11,887 nt of DNA, from positions 1 to 11,887 of the forward strand of contig JBHJOF010000018.1 in assembly GCA_050330055.1 (NCBI GenBank). The letters run 5' to 3'. The position numbers and the translations under genes were made by a program. Below, piece after piece: positions 1-6,563 of this stretch; position 1 is the first letter of the stretch, and the number at the start of each line of letters is the position of its first letter. Under the pieces are notes generated by a model. The model was not told where the DNA came from, ran no database searches, and saw nothing but the letters and a program-made list of their open reading frames with translations. The DNA is from JBHJOF01 sp050330055. GTDB lineage: Bacteria > Pseudomonadota > Alphaproteobacteria > Kiloniellales > JAKSDN01.

Positions 1-75
1 TCCCGCGAAAGCGGGAATCCATGGTTGGGAGCCCCGTCGCTTGCCCTGGACCCCCGCTTTCGCGGGGGTGACAAT
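1..75. repeat. REP-like inverted repeat pair, left end cut by the window
   Basis: Two short hairpins lie in inverted orientation. The left one has stem TCCCGC (1-6), loop GAAA (7-10) and stem GCGGGA (11-16). The right one has stem CCCCCGC (51-57), loop TTTC (58-61) and stem GCGGGGG (62-68), followed by TGACA. The flanks also mirror each other: 'atccatgg' follows the left hairpin and 'ccctggac' precedes the right one. The whole is therefore one imperfect palindrome of two REP units, whose left end probably lies outside the window. Repeats with this cccgcgaaagcggg core are familiar between genes in many alphaproteobacteria. I infer a dispersed, non-coding element and see no gene in it. Confidence 0.7.
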
Positions 76-158
76 CGAGGAACTGCCACCAAGACGCTCC
101 TAACTTAGCGCCTATGGGACTTGATCCGGGCACCCATCGTGCAACGGCACCATGGATG

Positions 159-214
159 GCCGGGCCTTCGCCGCGCCGAAGGGGCTTCGGCCCCGCAGGC
201 GGGTCAAGCCCGGC
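159..214. repeat. Composite hairpin with UUCG tetraloop
   Basis: An outer stem is formed by GCCGGGC (159-165) and GCCCGGC (208-214). Inside it, GGGGC (181-185) and GCCCC (190-194) close a TTCG tetraloop (186-189). Such nested GC-rich palindromes ending in '...gtcaagcccggcaatga' are typical of dispersed alphaproteobacterial repeats. It could instead act as a transcription terminator for the unseen left neighbour, but no T-tract follows on either strand. Confidence 0.5.
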
Positions 215-269
215 AATGAGGATTGGTGATTTCGGAGTGAACTGACGGAACCACGACACTAGGGAGGAT

Positions 270-294
270 AAGCCCTCGGTTGTTGTCGAGGCTT
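270..294 (-). terminator. Possible terminator of the barrel-protein gene
   Basis: On the minus strand the hairpin begins 14 nt after the barrel-gene stop codon. AAGCCTCG (294-287) pairs with CGAGGGCTT (278-270), leaving one bulged base and an 8-nt loop. No uridine run follows, so intrinsic termination is not assured; the position is the main argument. Confidence 0.35.
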
Positions 295-307
295 CCAGGC
301 CGCTCCT

Positions 308-1003
308 CTAGAAGCGGTAGAAGACCGAGAGCAGGACGTCGTGCGACAGGTAGTTGTCCGACGAGATCTGCTCGCCGGTCGCGAAGCGGGCGGTTTCGAC
401 CTTGCCCAGGTTCATGAAGCGATAGGCGATCTCGGCCGACCAACGCTCGGCGAAGCGCCAATCGACGCCGGCCATGAGGCCCCAGGCAATGTTGTCCTGG
501 TCCTGCTCTCGATTGACCTGCACCTGGGTCGAGAGCACGGTGCGCTGCGTCTCCGTCGTGTTGCGCGCCCAGCCGATGCTGCCGCCGACGAAGGGCGTGA
601 GGGACGAGCGGTTGCGCCATTCGAGGATCGCCGTGAACAGCAGCTGCGCGGTGGCCACGTCGATTTCGTAGTCGACCGTGCCGCCGGGCGCCTGGTCGCG
701 CACGTCGAGGTCGAAGCGGACCCGGTAGCCGCCCTCGATCTCGGCCCGCAGCGGCAGCCTCTTGAAGCGCCAGCCGATCACCGCGGCCGGTCCGGCCACC
801 TGGTCGGTGTCGTTCTCCACGTTGGCCGGCCCGGCGAAGCCTTGGGTCTTGACGCTGCGCATCTCGGCGAAGGGCGCGCCGATGGCGCGGATGCCGACAT
901 AGAAACCGTCGTCGCCCTCGCCGGCCAGAGACGGTGCGCCGCTCGCCAGCAGGGCGAAGGCGGCAAAGAGCGGTAACGCGGCGCGCGCAAGACGAACGAT
1001 CAT
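308..1003 (-). CDS. Outer-membrane beta-barrel protein (OmpA/OmpW-like, 8-strand type)
   Basis: The 231-residue product is predicted to be exported and inserted in the outer membrane. I chose the ATG at 1003 because it gives a clean Sec signal peptide: MIVRLARAALPLF, a hydrophobic core to about residue 21, and probable cleavage after A27 (PSLA|GEG). A purine-rich GGGGGG sits just upstream. The frame stays open further upstream, but that translation looks non-coding. The mature part alternates polar and aromatic residues in strand-like blocks (FYVGIRAIG, AAVIGWRF, RAEIEGGYRVRFDL, LLFTAILEWR, TPFVGGSIGWA, WGLMAGVDWRF, WSAEIAYRFMNLG, HDVLLSVFYRF). It ends in phenylalanine, the usual C-terminal signal for outer-membrane insertion. 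Glycine and aromatic content fit the OMP_b-brl family. The ligand or role is unknown. It stands alone, 225 nt downstream of the SDR gene on the same strand. Confidence 0.82.
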   Translation of the reverse strand: MIVRLARAALPLFAAFALLASGAPSLAGEGDDGFYVGIRAIGAPFAEMRSVKTQGFAGPANVENDTDQVAGPAAVIGWRFKRLPLRAEIEGGYRVRFDLDVRDQAPGGTVDYEIDVATAQLLFTAILEWRNRSSLTPFVGGSIGWARNTTETQRTVLSTQVQVNREQDQDNIAWGLMAGVDWRFAERWSAEIAYRFMNLGKVETARFATGEQISSDNYLSHDVLLSVFYRF

Positions 1004-1228
1004 GATGCCCCCCGACAAAATTCGCTGTCTTATTGAGCCCGGATCTTTCCAACCCGCCCGCCCGAGTCGCCCCCGCAGGCTCCCGGAGCGGCTCCTCCGG
1101 ATTGCTCCCTGGGACCGCTGCAAGCCGGCCACGGCGCCGCCAGGGTGGCTCAGGTAGCCGCAGATTGCAATGGCGTCGGCCACAGGCCAGCGAGAACTGC
1201 GCCCGCAGGGGACCTTGCCGCGCCGCCC

Positions 1229-1978
1229 TTACCGCCCGCCGGCCACGCGCAGGATCGCGCCGGTGACGTAGGAAGCGGCGTCCGACAGCAGCCAGAGAAC
1301 CGGCGCCGCGACTTCCTCGGGCCGGGCGGCGCGGCCGATCGGCAGGCTGGGGGCCATCTGCTCCAGCCGGTCGGGCATACCGGAGGCGGCGTGGATCCCG
1401 GTGGCGATCAGGCCAGGCGCGACGGCGTTGACCCGGATGCCTTCGCCGGCCACCTCCTTGGAAAGGCCGAGCGTGAAGCTGTCCACCCCACCCTTGGAGG
1501 CGGCGTACCACACATATTCACCCGGGCTGCCAAGGGTTGCGGCGCCGGAGGAGAGGTTGACGATGCCGCCGCCGTGGCCGCCATGGCGCGTCGACATCCG
1601 GCGTACCGCCGCCCGCGCGCAGTACAGGGTGCCAAGCAGGTTGACCGCGATCACCTGGCGCAGGGTCTCGCCGGCGGCCTCGTCGAGCCGACCGAAGGGC
1701 CCGGTCAGCCCGGCGTTGTTGACCAGGGCGGTCAGCGGCCCGAGCTGCCGGTCGACAGTCTCGAAGAGTGCTTCGACCTGGGCCTCGTCGGCCACGTCGG
1801 CCTGCACGGCAATGGCGCGGCCACCGCCGGCCTCGATTTCGCGCGCGACCGCCTCGGCCGCTTCCCTGCTGCCGGCATAGTTGACGCAGACCGCATAGCC
1901 CTCAGCCGCGGCCAGGCGCGCCGTCGCCGCGCCGATGCCGCGGCTGCCGCCGGTGACGAGCATGATCTTGTCGGTCAC
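1229..1978 (-). CDS. SDR-family NAD(P)-dependent oxidoreductase
   Basis: This is a classical short-chain dehydrogenase/reductase of 249 residues, the usual length, predicted to be cytosolic and to interconvert an alcohol and a carbonyl with NAD(P)H. Visible motifs are the glycine-rich cofactor site TGGSRGIG (9-16), an Asp-Val pair at 61-62, NNAG (87-90), the catalytic serine in NLSSG (143-144) and YAASK (Y158, K162). NAVAPGLI (184-191) and a C-terminal YVTG (237-240) are also present. The segment from GEYVWYAASKG through the C-terminus resembles the E. coli YgfF type, including the IHA.SGMPDR segment after the PG motif. The substrate cannot be deduced. The start is a GTG (1978-1976) with GGGAG 9 nt upstream. 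The gene is divergent from the GST gene across 133 nt. Confidence 0.9.
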   Translation of the reverse strand: MTDKIMLVTGGSRGIGAATARLAAAEGYAVCVNYAGSREAAEAVAREIEAGGGRAIAVQADVADEAQVEALFETVDRQLGPLTALVNNAGLTGPFGRLDEAAGETLRQVIAVNLLGTLYCARAAVRRMSTRHGGHGGGIVNLSSGAATLGSPGEYVWYAASKGGVDSFTLGLSKEVAGEGIRVNAVAPGLIATGIHAASGMPDRLEQMAPSLPIGRAARPEEVAAPVLWLLSDAASYVTGAILRVAGGR

Positions 1979-1987
1979 GCTATTTTG

Positions 1988-1992
1988 CTCCC
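1988..1992 (-). promoter_or_regulatory. Shine-Dalgarno site fixing the GTG start of the SDR gene
   Basis: GGGAG on the minus strand lies 9 nt before the GTG at 1978. The next in-frame ATG (residue 6) would remove the beginning of the first beta strand, just before the TGGSRGIG motif, so the GTG is preferred. Confidence 0.6.
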
Positions 1993-2098
1993 GCTGCTGA
2001 CCAGGTTCCGCACCTTACGGCAAGAGGGGCATGGCACAAGCGCGCGCGGCACGGCATCATCGCCGACCGAGCGGCAAACGACCGCGGGCATAACCGGG

Positions 2099-2105
2099 AA
2101 GGAGG
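2099..2105 (+). promoter_or_regulatory. Strong Shine-Dalgarno site of the GST gene
   Basis: AAGGAGG is followed by a 6-nt spacer and the ATG at 2112. This is a near-consensus ribosome binding site and fixes the start. Confidence 0.7.
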
Positions 2106-2111
2106 TACGCG

Positions 2112-2813
2112 ATGGCCCTGGTGCTCTACGAACGTCTGGTGCAAGGCGACCGGCGGCCCAGCCCCTATTGCTGGCGCGCGCGCATGGCGCTGGCGCACAA
2201 GGGGCTCGAGGCCGAGTACCGCGCCATCAAGTACGCCGAGGTCGATCAGATCGGCTTCAGCGGCCAGGGCAAGGTGCCGGTGCTGGTCGACGGCGAGCGC
2301 GTGGCGTTCGACAGCTGGGCCATCGCCTGCTACCTCGAGGACGCCTATCCCGATCGGCCCTCGCTGTTCGGCGGCGCGCGCGGCCGGGCGCTCGCCCGCT
2401 TCATCAACCTCTGGGTCGACGAGGGGCTGCAGAAGGCTTTCGGGCCGATCCTGGCGCCGTCGCTCTACGACCTTGTGGTGCCGGAGGACCGCGACTACTA
2501 CCGCACCACCCGCGAGGCGCGCTGGGGCCTGAGCTTCGAGACCCTGCGCAGCCAGCGCGCCGAGCGCATCAAGGCGCTGCACCAGGCCTTCGCGCCGCTG
2601 CGCGGCCTGCTGGCCGAGCAGCCCTTCATCTGCGGCGCCACCCCGGCGCACGGCGACTACCTGGTGTTCGGCGAGTTCCAGTGGGCGCGCTGCGTCGACC
2701 CTGAGGACCTGGTGCCGGCCGAGGATCGCGACATCCGTGCCTGGCGCGCCCGCATGATCGCGCTGTTCGACGGCCTGCCGAACCGCGTCCCGGCCTTCGC
2801 CAGCGCGGCCTAG
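2112..2813 (+). CDS. Glutathione S-transferase family protein, beta-etherase (LigE)-like
   Basis: This 233-residue cytosolic protein has the two-domain GST layout. The N-terminal thioredoxin fold carries SPYCWRARMAL (17-27), where the family has its catalytic Ser/Cys, then GKVPVLVDG (53-61) with the cis-proline P56, and the glutathione-binding acidic-serine pair D67-S68 in DSWAIACYLE. The helical C-terminal domain runs from about residue 90, with GDYLVFGEF (181-189) at the usual N-capping position. The pattern SPYCWRARMALAHKG followed by IGFSGQGKVPVLVDG is characteristic of GSTs near the sphingomonad aryl-ether cleaving enzymes LigE/LigP. Many members of that branch have unknown substrates, so etherase activity is only a possibility. 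AAGGAGG lies 6 nt before the ATG. The 3' end is 4 nt from the stop of the convergent DRL-like gene. Confidence 0.88.
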   Translation: MALVLYERLVQGDRRPSPYCWRARMALAHKGLEAEYRAIKYAEVDQIGFSGQGKVPVLVDGERVAFDSWAIACYLEDAYPDRPSLFGGARGRALARFINLWVDEGLQKAFGPILAPSLYDLVVPEDRDYYRTTREARWGLSFETLRSQRAERIKALHQAFAPLRGLLAEQPFICGATPAHGDYLVFGEFQWARCVDPEDLVPAEDRDIRAWRARMIALFDGLPNRVPAFASAA

Positions 2814-2817
2814 CGGC

Positions 2818-4194
2818 TCACTGCGCGGCGACGGCCCCCGTTTGCTGCGCGAAAGCGCGCTCCATGTCGCGGCGGGCACGAACTGCCGTTGACGTCTCGT
2901 CGATCTCGACGGCACCCCAGGTGACCAGGCTGCCCAGCGGCACCTCGCGGGTCAGCGTGACGCCGTGCGCCAGGCCGATCGGCAGCGCCCCGGCCGCCAG
3001 GCTGTCGGCCGCCGGCATGAGCCGGCCCCAGACCGTGAAGCCGCCTTCGCCGTCCAGCACCTCGCCGGCCTTGAGCGCGCGCTTGGCGACCGCCGCCACG
3101 TCGCCGCGAAAGCCGGTCGCGGCACCCGTGGCCTCGCCGCGCAGCACCGCGCTCAGCACAGAGATGCCGAGCTCGAGGCCGATCAGATGGAAGGGCTTGT
3201 ACATCGCGGCGTAGCGGCCGCTCTCGTCGGTCACCAGGCCGTACTCGGCGAAGCAGCGCGCCGTGTAGTCGCCCTGGGGACTTGGGGGCGCCTCGAAGAC
3301 GACGTGGACGCCCCAGCGCAGGTCGCGCGGCACCGCCGCGCCGTCGCGCTCGAGGCAGGAGATCACCTCGACCTGGCCCTTGTGGTGCAGCGTGCCGCCC
3401 TCCGCTTTCGGCTTCAGCACGCTGGGCAGCGCCTCGACGCTGCAGGGCGGGAAGGCCAGGCCGTCCGGTGCCGGGGTCAGGCCGGTGGCGTTGGCCACCG
3501 CCGCCATCTCGATCGCCGACTTGGTGCCGTCGAGGAAGGAGTTGAACATCTGCGGGTTCATGCCGCCGGCCCTTGCCCTTTCAGCCGTCAGGCCGTAGTA
3601 GGGCCAGACCGTGTCCGGCGTCGAGGCATGGTACTCCGGCAGGTACTTGGTGCCCTTGCCGGCCGCCACCACCGGCAGGCCGCAGGCCCGCGCCCAGTCG
3701 ACCAGCTCGCAGATCAACGCCGGCTGGTCGCCATAGGCCAGCGAGTAGACCAGGCCGGCCTGGGCGAACTCGCGCGCCAGCAGGGGACCGGCCAGCACGT
3801 CAGCCTCGACGTTGACCATGACCAAGTGCCTGCCGCTCGCCACGCAGGCGCGGGCATGAGAGATGCCCGCCGCCGGGCTGCCGGTCGCGTCGATCACCAC
3901 CTCGAGGCCGTCGGCGGCGATCAGCTTGGCGGCGTCATCGGTGATGTGCGTGGTGCCGCTCGCCAACGCCTCGGCAAAGGTGGCCGCGCCATGTGATTCC
4001 GCCGGCCAGCCGGTCGCCGCCAGGGCCTGGCGCGCCCGCGCCGGATCGAGATCGGCCAGCCCCATGACATGCAGCCCCGGCGTCACCCGCGCCTGGGCCA
4101 GGAACATCGAGCCGAACTTGCCGGCCCCGATCAGCCCCACGCGCACCGGCCGCCCGGCGGCGGCGCGTTCCTGCAGGAGGCGGTGGAGGTTCAT
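2818..4194 (-). CDS. Rossmann-fold oxidoreductase with C-terminal SAF domain, DRL-like
   Basis: The 458-residue protein has an N-terminal NAD(P)-binding Rossmann domain with GLIGAGKFG (20-28) and an acidic residue pair after beta-2 (ADLD, 47-50). The start of the catalytic domain follows, with VVIDATGSP (99-107), NVEAD (128-132) and AYGDQP (153-158). Conserved lysines lie in AGKGTKY (178-184) and FLDGTKSA (220-227). The C-terminal part (about 372-440, LKAGEVLDGEGG...LPIGLA.G..L...V..G..VTW) looks like a SAF domain. This architecture matches homoserine-dehydrogenase-like proteins that include the Brucella DXP-reductoisomerase-like enzyme DRL, which can replace Dxr in isoprenoid synthesis. Only part of that family has this activity, so the reaction is unproven; another sugar-phosphate or polyol dehydrogenase role is equally possible. 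The ATG at 4194 has a modest GAAGG upstream. It converges on the GST gene and is not clearly in an operon. Confidence 0.8.
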   Translation of the reverse strand: MNLHRLLQERAAAGRPVRVGLIGAGKFGSMFLAQARVTPGLHVMGLADLDPARARQALAATGWPAESHGAATFAEALASGTTHITDDAAKLIAADGLEVVIDATGSPAAGISHARACVASGRHLVMVNVEADVLAGPLLAREFAQAGLVYSLAYGDQPALICELVDWARACGLPVVAAGKGTKYLPEYHASTPDTVWPYYGLTAERARAGGMNPQMFNSFLDGTKSAIEMAAVANATGLTPAPDGLAFPPCSVEALPSVLKPKAEGGTLHHKGQVEVISCLERDGAAVPRDLRWGVHVVFEAPPSPQGDYTARCFAEYGLVTDESGRYAAMYKPFHLIGLELGISVLSAVLRGEATGAATGFRGDVAAVAKRALKAGEVLDGEGGFTVWGRLMPAADSLAAGALPIGLAHGVTLTREVPLGSLVTWGAVEIDETSTAVRARRDMERAFAQQTGAVAAQ

Positions 4195-4388
4195 GGGCTC
4201 GCCTTCGCGGTGTTAGATGCATGCACTCTGCCCAGGCATCCTGAGCGTCCCCGCGAAAATGTTCAACACCACACCCACCGACCAGGCGCACTCTTCATCA
4301 TTGGACTCAGGCGCGCCCAGGTTCGCCTCAAGCTTCTCCTAGCTGTCGCGCTTTGAAGCCTTTGCGCCCTCGTACAGGTAGATAGCCC

Positions 4389-4733
4389 TCACTGCACGAA
4401 GCGACAACGCGCATCTATGGTGGGGTTGCCGACCACAGGGTCGGCGCCGCAGGTGTAGGCGCCGACCTCCTGGTTCACCGGCACCGGACCCAGCGCGCAG
4501 CTGTCGGCGTTGCCGCCGGGCGGGACCAGGGCGATGCAGTTGGCGACCAGCGTGTCGTCACAGCGAACTTCGAGATTCGCCTGCTCGCCAGGGGTTCCGG
4601 TTATCATCAAGGTGCCGACCACCCGGTTGCTGATCAAGTCGCAACGCGCGACCTCCTGCTGCGGCTGGGCAAGCTCGCAACCGGCGCCAAGCAGGAACGC
4701 CGGCAGCATGACGGCCAAGCGAGCCATCCTCAT
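4389..4733 (-). CDS. Small exported cysteine-rich protein, possible lipoprotein
   Basis: The 114-residue product is not recognised as a named family. Residues 1-18 form a signal peptide (MRMARLAVMLPAFLLGAG) followed by C19. The sequence LLGAGC resembles a lipobox but has glycine rather than leucine at -3, so lipidation is possible but not assured. After C19 there are exactly six cysteines (31, 58, 66, 79, 95, 110), an even number compatible with three disulfides in an oxidising compartment. The mature part is rich in Val, Pro, Asn and Gly, with probable beta structure (VVGTLMITGTPGEQANLEVRC). GAGGAG lies 7 nt before the ATG. The start codon lies 33 nt downstream of the dioxygenase stop on the same strand, so the two genes are probably co-transcribed. 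A role as a periplasmic or outer-membrane-anchored accessory protein is inference. Confidence 0.72.
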   Translation of the reverse strand: MRMARLAVMLPAFLLGAGCELAQPQQEVARCDLISNRVVGTLMITGTPGEQANLEVRCDDTLVANCIALVPPGGNADSCALGPVPVNQEVGAYTCGADPVVGNPTIDARCRFVQ

Positions 4734-4766
4734 GTCGAGTCTCCTCGCTACGGTGCTCCCTTCGAG

Positions 4767-5570
4767 CTACTCCGCCGCCGCGGCGCCGCGCTGGCTCGCC
4801 AGCTCCATCAGGCAGTCGTCCGGCAGCGGCTCGATCGGCGTGAAGTCGCGGTGCGCGATCCATTCCTTGCGGCTGAACTTGCGGATGTGGTTCGAGACCT
4901 CGCAGAGGCTCAGATACACGATGGTACGGCCCCAGGGGCTGATGTTGGGCGGGCTGGCGTGCACCAGGTTGGAATGGAACAGCAGCAGCGATCCGGGCTT
5001 GCCGGTCGGCGCGACGATGCCGCCTTCCTCGGCCAGACGCGCGACCGTGGCGCGGTCGAGGGTCCAGAGCGGATAGCTGGTGGTCTCCAGGTCGTGCCCG
5101 GCCTCCAGCACGCCGGCCGTGTGGCTGCGCGGAATCAGCATCAGCGGGCCGTTGACCGCCGTCACCTCGTCGATGAAGAGCGCGATGTTCATGGCCCGCG
5201 GCTCGGGCATGTCGTCGTCGCGCTGCCAGGTGCCGTAGTCCTGGTGCCACTGCCAGACCTCGCCCTCGAAGGCGGCCTTGGCGTTGATCTTGAACTGGTG
5301 CATGTAGACTTGGCCGCGCAGCAGCTGCATGACCGGCTCGACCAGACGCGGATGGCGCCCCAGCCGCCGGTAGGCCTCGTTGTAGGTCTGGGCGGCAAAG
5401 GCGGTGCGCGCCACGCCGCTCGATTCGCGCCAGACCTCTTCACGATCGAGCGCGAAGATGGCCTCCGCCTCGGCGCGCAGCAGCGCCACCTCCCCGGCGG
5501 CGAAGACGTCAGGCAGGAAGAGATAGCCCTCGCGTTCGAAGCCCGCGATCTGCGCCTCGCTCAACCGCAT
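4767..5570 (-). CDS. Phytanoyl-CoA/ectoine hydroxylase-like Fe(II)/2-oxoglutarate dioxygenase
   Basis: This 267-residue cytosolic enzyme belongs to the PhyH superfamily, which hydroxylates small molecules using Fe(II), O2 and 2-oxoglutarate. The iron ligands are visible as H109-x-D111 in WQWHQDYGTW and H204 in SNLVHASPPN; R215 (PWGRT) is placed to bind 2-oxoglutarate. The segment WHQDYGTW..DDDMPEPRAMNIALFIDEVTAVNGPLMLIPRSH closely follows the pattern of ectoine hydroxylase EctD (WHSDFETWH.EDGMP.MRA...NGPLM.IPGSH), as does HSNLVHASPPNISPWGR. No ectoine synthesis genes are nearby, so the substrate is unknown. I chose the ATG at 5570 over an upstream TTG at 5585 because GGAGG sits 5 nt before the ATG. 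The exported Cys-rich gene follows 33 nt downstream. Confidence 0.86.
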   Translation of the reverse strand: MRLSEAQIAGFEREGYLFLPDVFAAGEVALLRAEAEAIFALDREEVWRESSGVARTAFAAQTYNEAYRRLGRHPRLVEPVMQLLRGQVYMHQFKINAKAAFEGEVWQWHQDYGTWQRDDDMPEPRAMNIALFIDEVTAVNGPLMLIPRSHTAGVLEAGHDLETTSYPLWTLDRATVARLAEEGGIVAPTGKPGSLLLFHSNLVHASPPNISPWGRTIVYLSLCEVSNHIRKFSRKEWIAHRDFTPIEPLPDDCLMELASQRGAAAAE

Positions 5571-5575
5571 GGCCG

Positions 5576-5580
5576 CCTCC
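5576..5580 (-). promoter_or_regulatory. Shine-Dalgarno site fixing the dioxygenase start
   Basis: GGAGG on the minus strand is 5 nt from the ATG at 5570. The upstream in-frame TTG at 5585 has no comparable site, and a start there would place this GGAGG inside the coding region. Confidence 0.6.
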
Positions 5581-5670
5581 CACAAGGCATTGCCGAGGCC
5601 CGGACGCTGGGCCTGGCCGGCGCGACCAGAATAGCACGACCGGCGGTTCGGAGAGGATGGAGATTTTGCG

Positions 5671-5691
5671 TGGCGCCAGCGCCCGGCGCCA
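5671..5691 (-). terminator. Hairpin just after the MepK-like gene
   Basis: On the minus strand a perfect 7-bp stem, TGGCGCC paired with GGCGCCA around a 7-nt loop, starts 2 nt after the TAG stop of the murein endopeptidase gene. It is followed by CGCAAAATC rather than a T-tract. It may terminate transcription or protect the 3' end, and it separates this gene from the dioxygenase gene. Confidence 0.4.
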
Positions 5692-5693
5692 GC

Positions 5694-6467
5694 CTACCAG
5701 CTGCGCGGCGGGCCGGTGTCGAGGTGGACGTAGCGGCTGTAGCTGCCGACGCCGCCGGCCTTCATGGCGCGGGCGATCTTGAGGATGTCGCGCTTGCGCC
5801 GGCCGGGCACGTAGAGGTCGGCCGCCTGGCCTTTCATGTGGAAGCTGTGCAGCGCCACGCCATCGTAGCGCTCGGCCAGCTTGGCGTTGGTCCGCGGCGT
5901 GCGGTAGGCGGAAAGGATGTGCAGCGGCTCGGTGACTTCCAGCCTGCTCCCGATCGCGTGCAGCAGCTCGACCAGCTTCAGGTCGATGGCATGCATCTCG
6001 TCGACGTGGTGGTCGCGCAGCAGCCAGTGAATGCTTTCGAGCTCCTCGAGCACGTAGCCGCCATGCGACCAGTAGGTGGCGGTCACGCTTTCGCCGGTGT
6101 TCTCGTTATAGAGCGACAGCTTGCGGTCGACGAAGCTCGCTGGAACCGCCGGCTTGCGCTTGGGCACCAGGTCCATGGCGACCTGCCGCTCCAGCTGCTC
6201 CTCTATGGCGCTCTCGAAGGGTTTCGGCGCATCGGGCTGGATCTTGCCGGTGGGAAGCGCGCGGGGCAGCACGCCAGCCAGACCGGCCGCCGCGGCGGTC
6301 AGGAGCGAGACCTGCAGGAGCCGCCGGCGGCTGAGCCCGCCCTGCCAGCTCGGGCCCTCTGGCAGCGAGCCCGAGACCACGTCCAGCAGCCGCTGCTGGG
6401 CGGCCACCGGCGCCATGGCCAAGGGCGCCTCGTCGGCAAAGCCCGTGATCGCAGGATTCTTCCCCAT
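5694..6467 (-). CDS. MepK-like murein endopeptidase (DUF882/YcbK family), Tat-exported
   Basis: The C-terminal 145 residues match the DUF882 (peptidase M15-like) family. E. coli MepK (YcbK) of this family cleaves meso-DAP-meso-DAP cross-links in peptidoglycan. Counting from the ATG at 6467 (257 residues), the zinc ligands are H210 and D217 in SFHMKGQAAD and H248 in YVHLDTG. SAYRTPRTN (186-194), KAGGVGSYSR and the terminal HLDTGPPRSW are also characteristic. SRRRLLQVSLL (46-56) followed by an Ala/Leu-rich core is a twin-arginine signal, as in MepK. The start is uncertain: ATGs exist at 6578, 6569, 6467 and 6416, none with a good ribosome site. Codon use upstream of 6467 is atypical, so I favour 6467 or 6416. 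The reading frame is open to 6578, and the longest version would put about 80 residues before the Tat motif, which is unusual. Confidence 0.83.
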   Translation of the reverse strand: MGKNPAITGFADEAPLAMAPVAAQQRLLDVVSGSLPEGPSWQGGLSRRRLLQVSLLTAAAAGLAGVLPRALPTGKIQPDAPKPFESAIEEQLERQVAMDLVPKRKPAVPASFVDRKLSLYNENTGESVTATYWSHGGYVLEELESIHWLLRDHHVDEMHAIDLKLVELLHAIGSRLEVTEPLHILSAYRTPRTNAKLAERYDGVALHSFHMKGQAADLYVPGRRKRDILKIARAMKAGGVGSYSRYVHLDTGPPRSW

Positions 6468-6563
6468 TGAGCTGCCACTTTCCGGACAAGCAGACGAGCG
6501 CCCCAAGGACCAGCCGCTGTTCAGCTTGGCCTTGGCGCGCGCAACCCGTTCTCGCGATCGACC

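Larger units (their letters stand above)
1..307. other. Intergenic stretch with repeats, no gene
   Basis: No reading frame here has a plausible start, Shine-Dalgarno sequence or recognisable product. The stretch contains the REP-like pair at 1-75, a composite hairpin at 159-214 and a hairpin at 270-294 just downstream of the minus-strand barrel gene. Bases 76-158 show nothing I can identify. The gene to the left is not visible. Confidence 0.6.

Noticed and set aside
1083..1100. Hairpin CCGGAG/CTCCGG as a terminator of the SDR gene
   Set aside because: It is about 130 nt past the stop, the stem is only 6 bp and no T-tract follows; stems of this size are expected by chance at this GC content.
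1004..1183. Upstream extension of the barrel protein to the ATG at 1183
   Set aside because: The extension would bury the signal peptide 60 residues into the protein and has a non-coding look.
204..2704. Long open frames on the opposite strand of the barrel-protein and SDR genes, including one of over 500 codons
   Set aside because: They are Arg/Ala/Gly-rich shadows caused by high GC in the third codon position. They overlap clear family members and show no motif or ribosome site.
5571..5585. Upstream TTG start for the dioxygenase
   Set aside because: A good GGAGG lies between it and the ATG at 5570, so the ATG is the better start.
4851..6470. Plus-strand open frame of about 540 codons across the dioxygenase and MepK-like genes
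   Set aside because: It is antisense to two well-supported genes with catalytic motifs, and its translation is low-complexity and matches no family.
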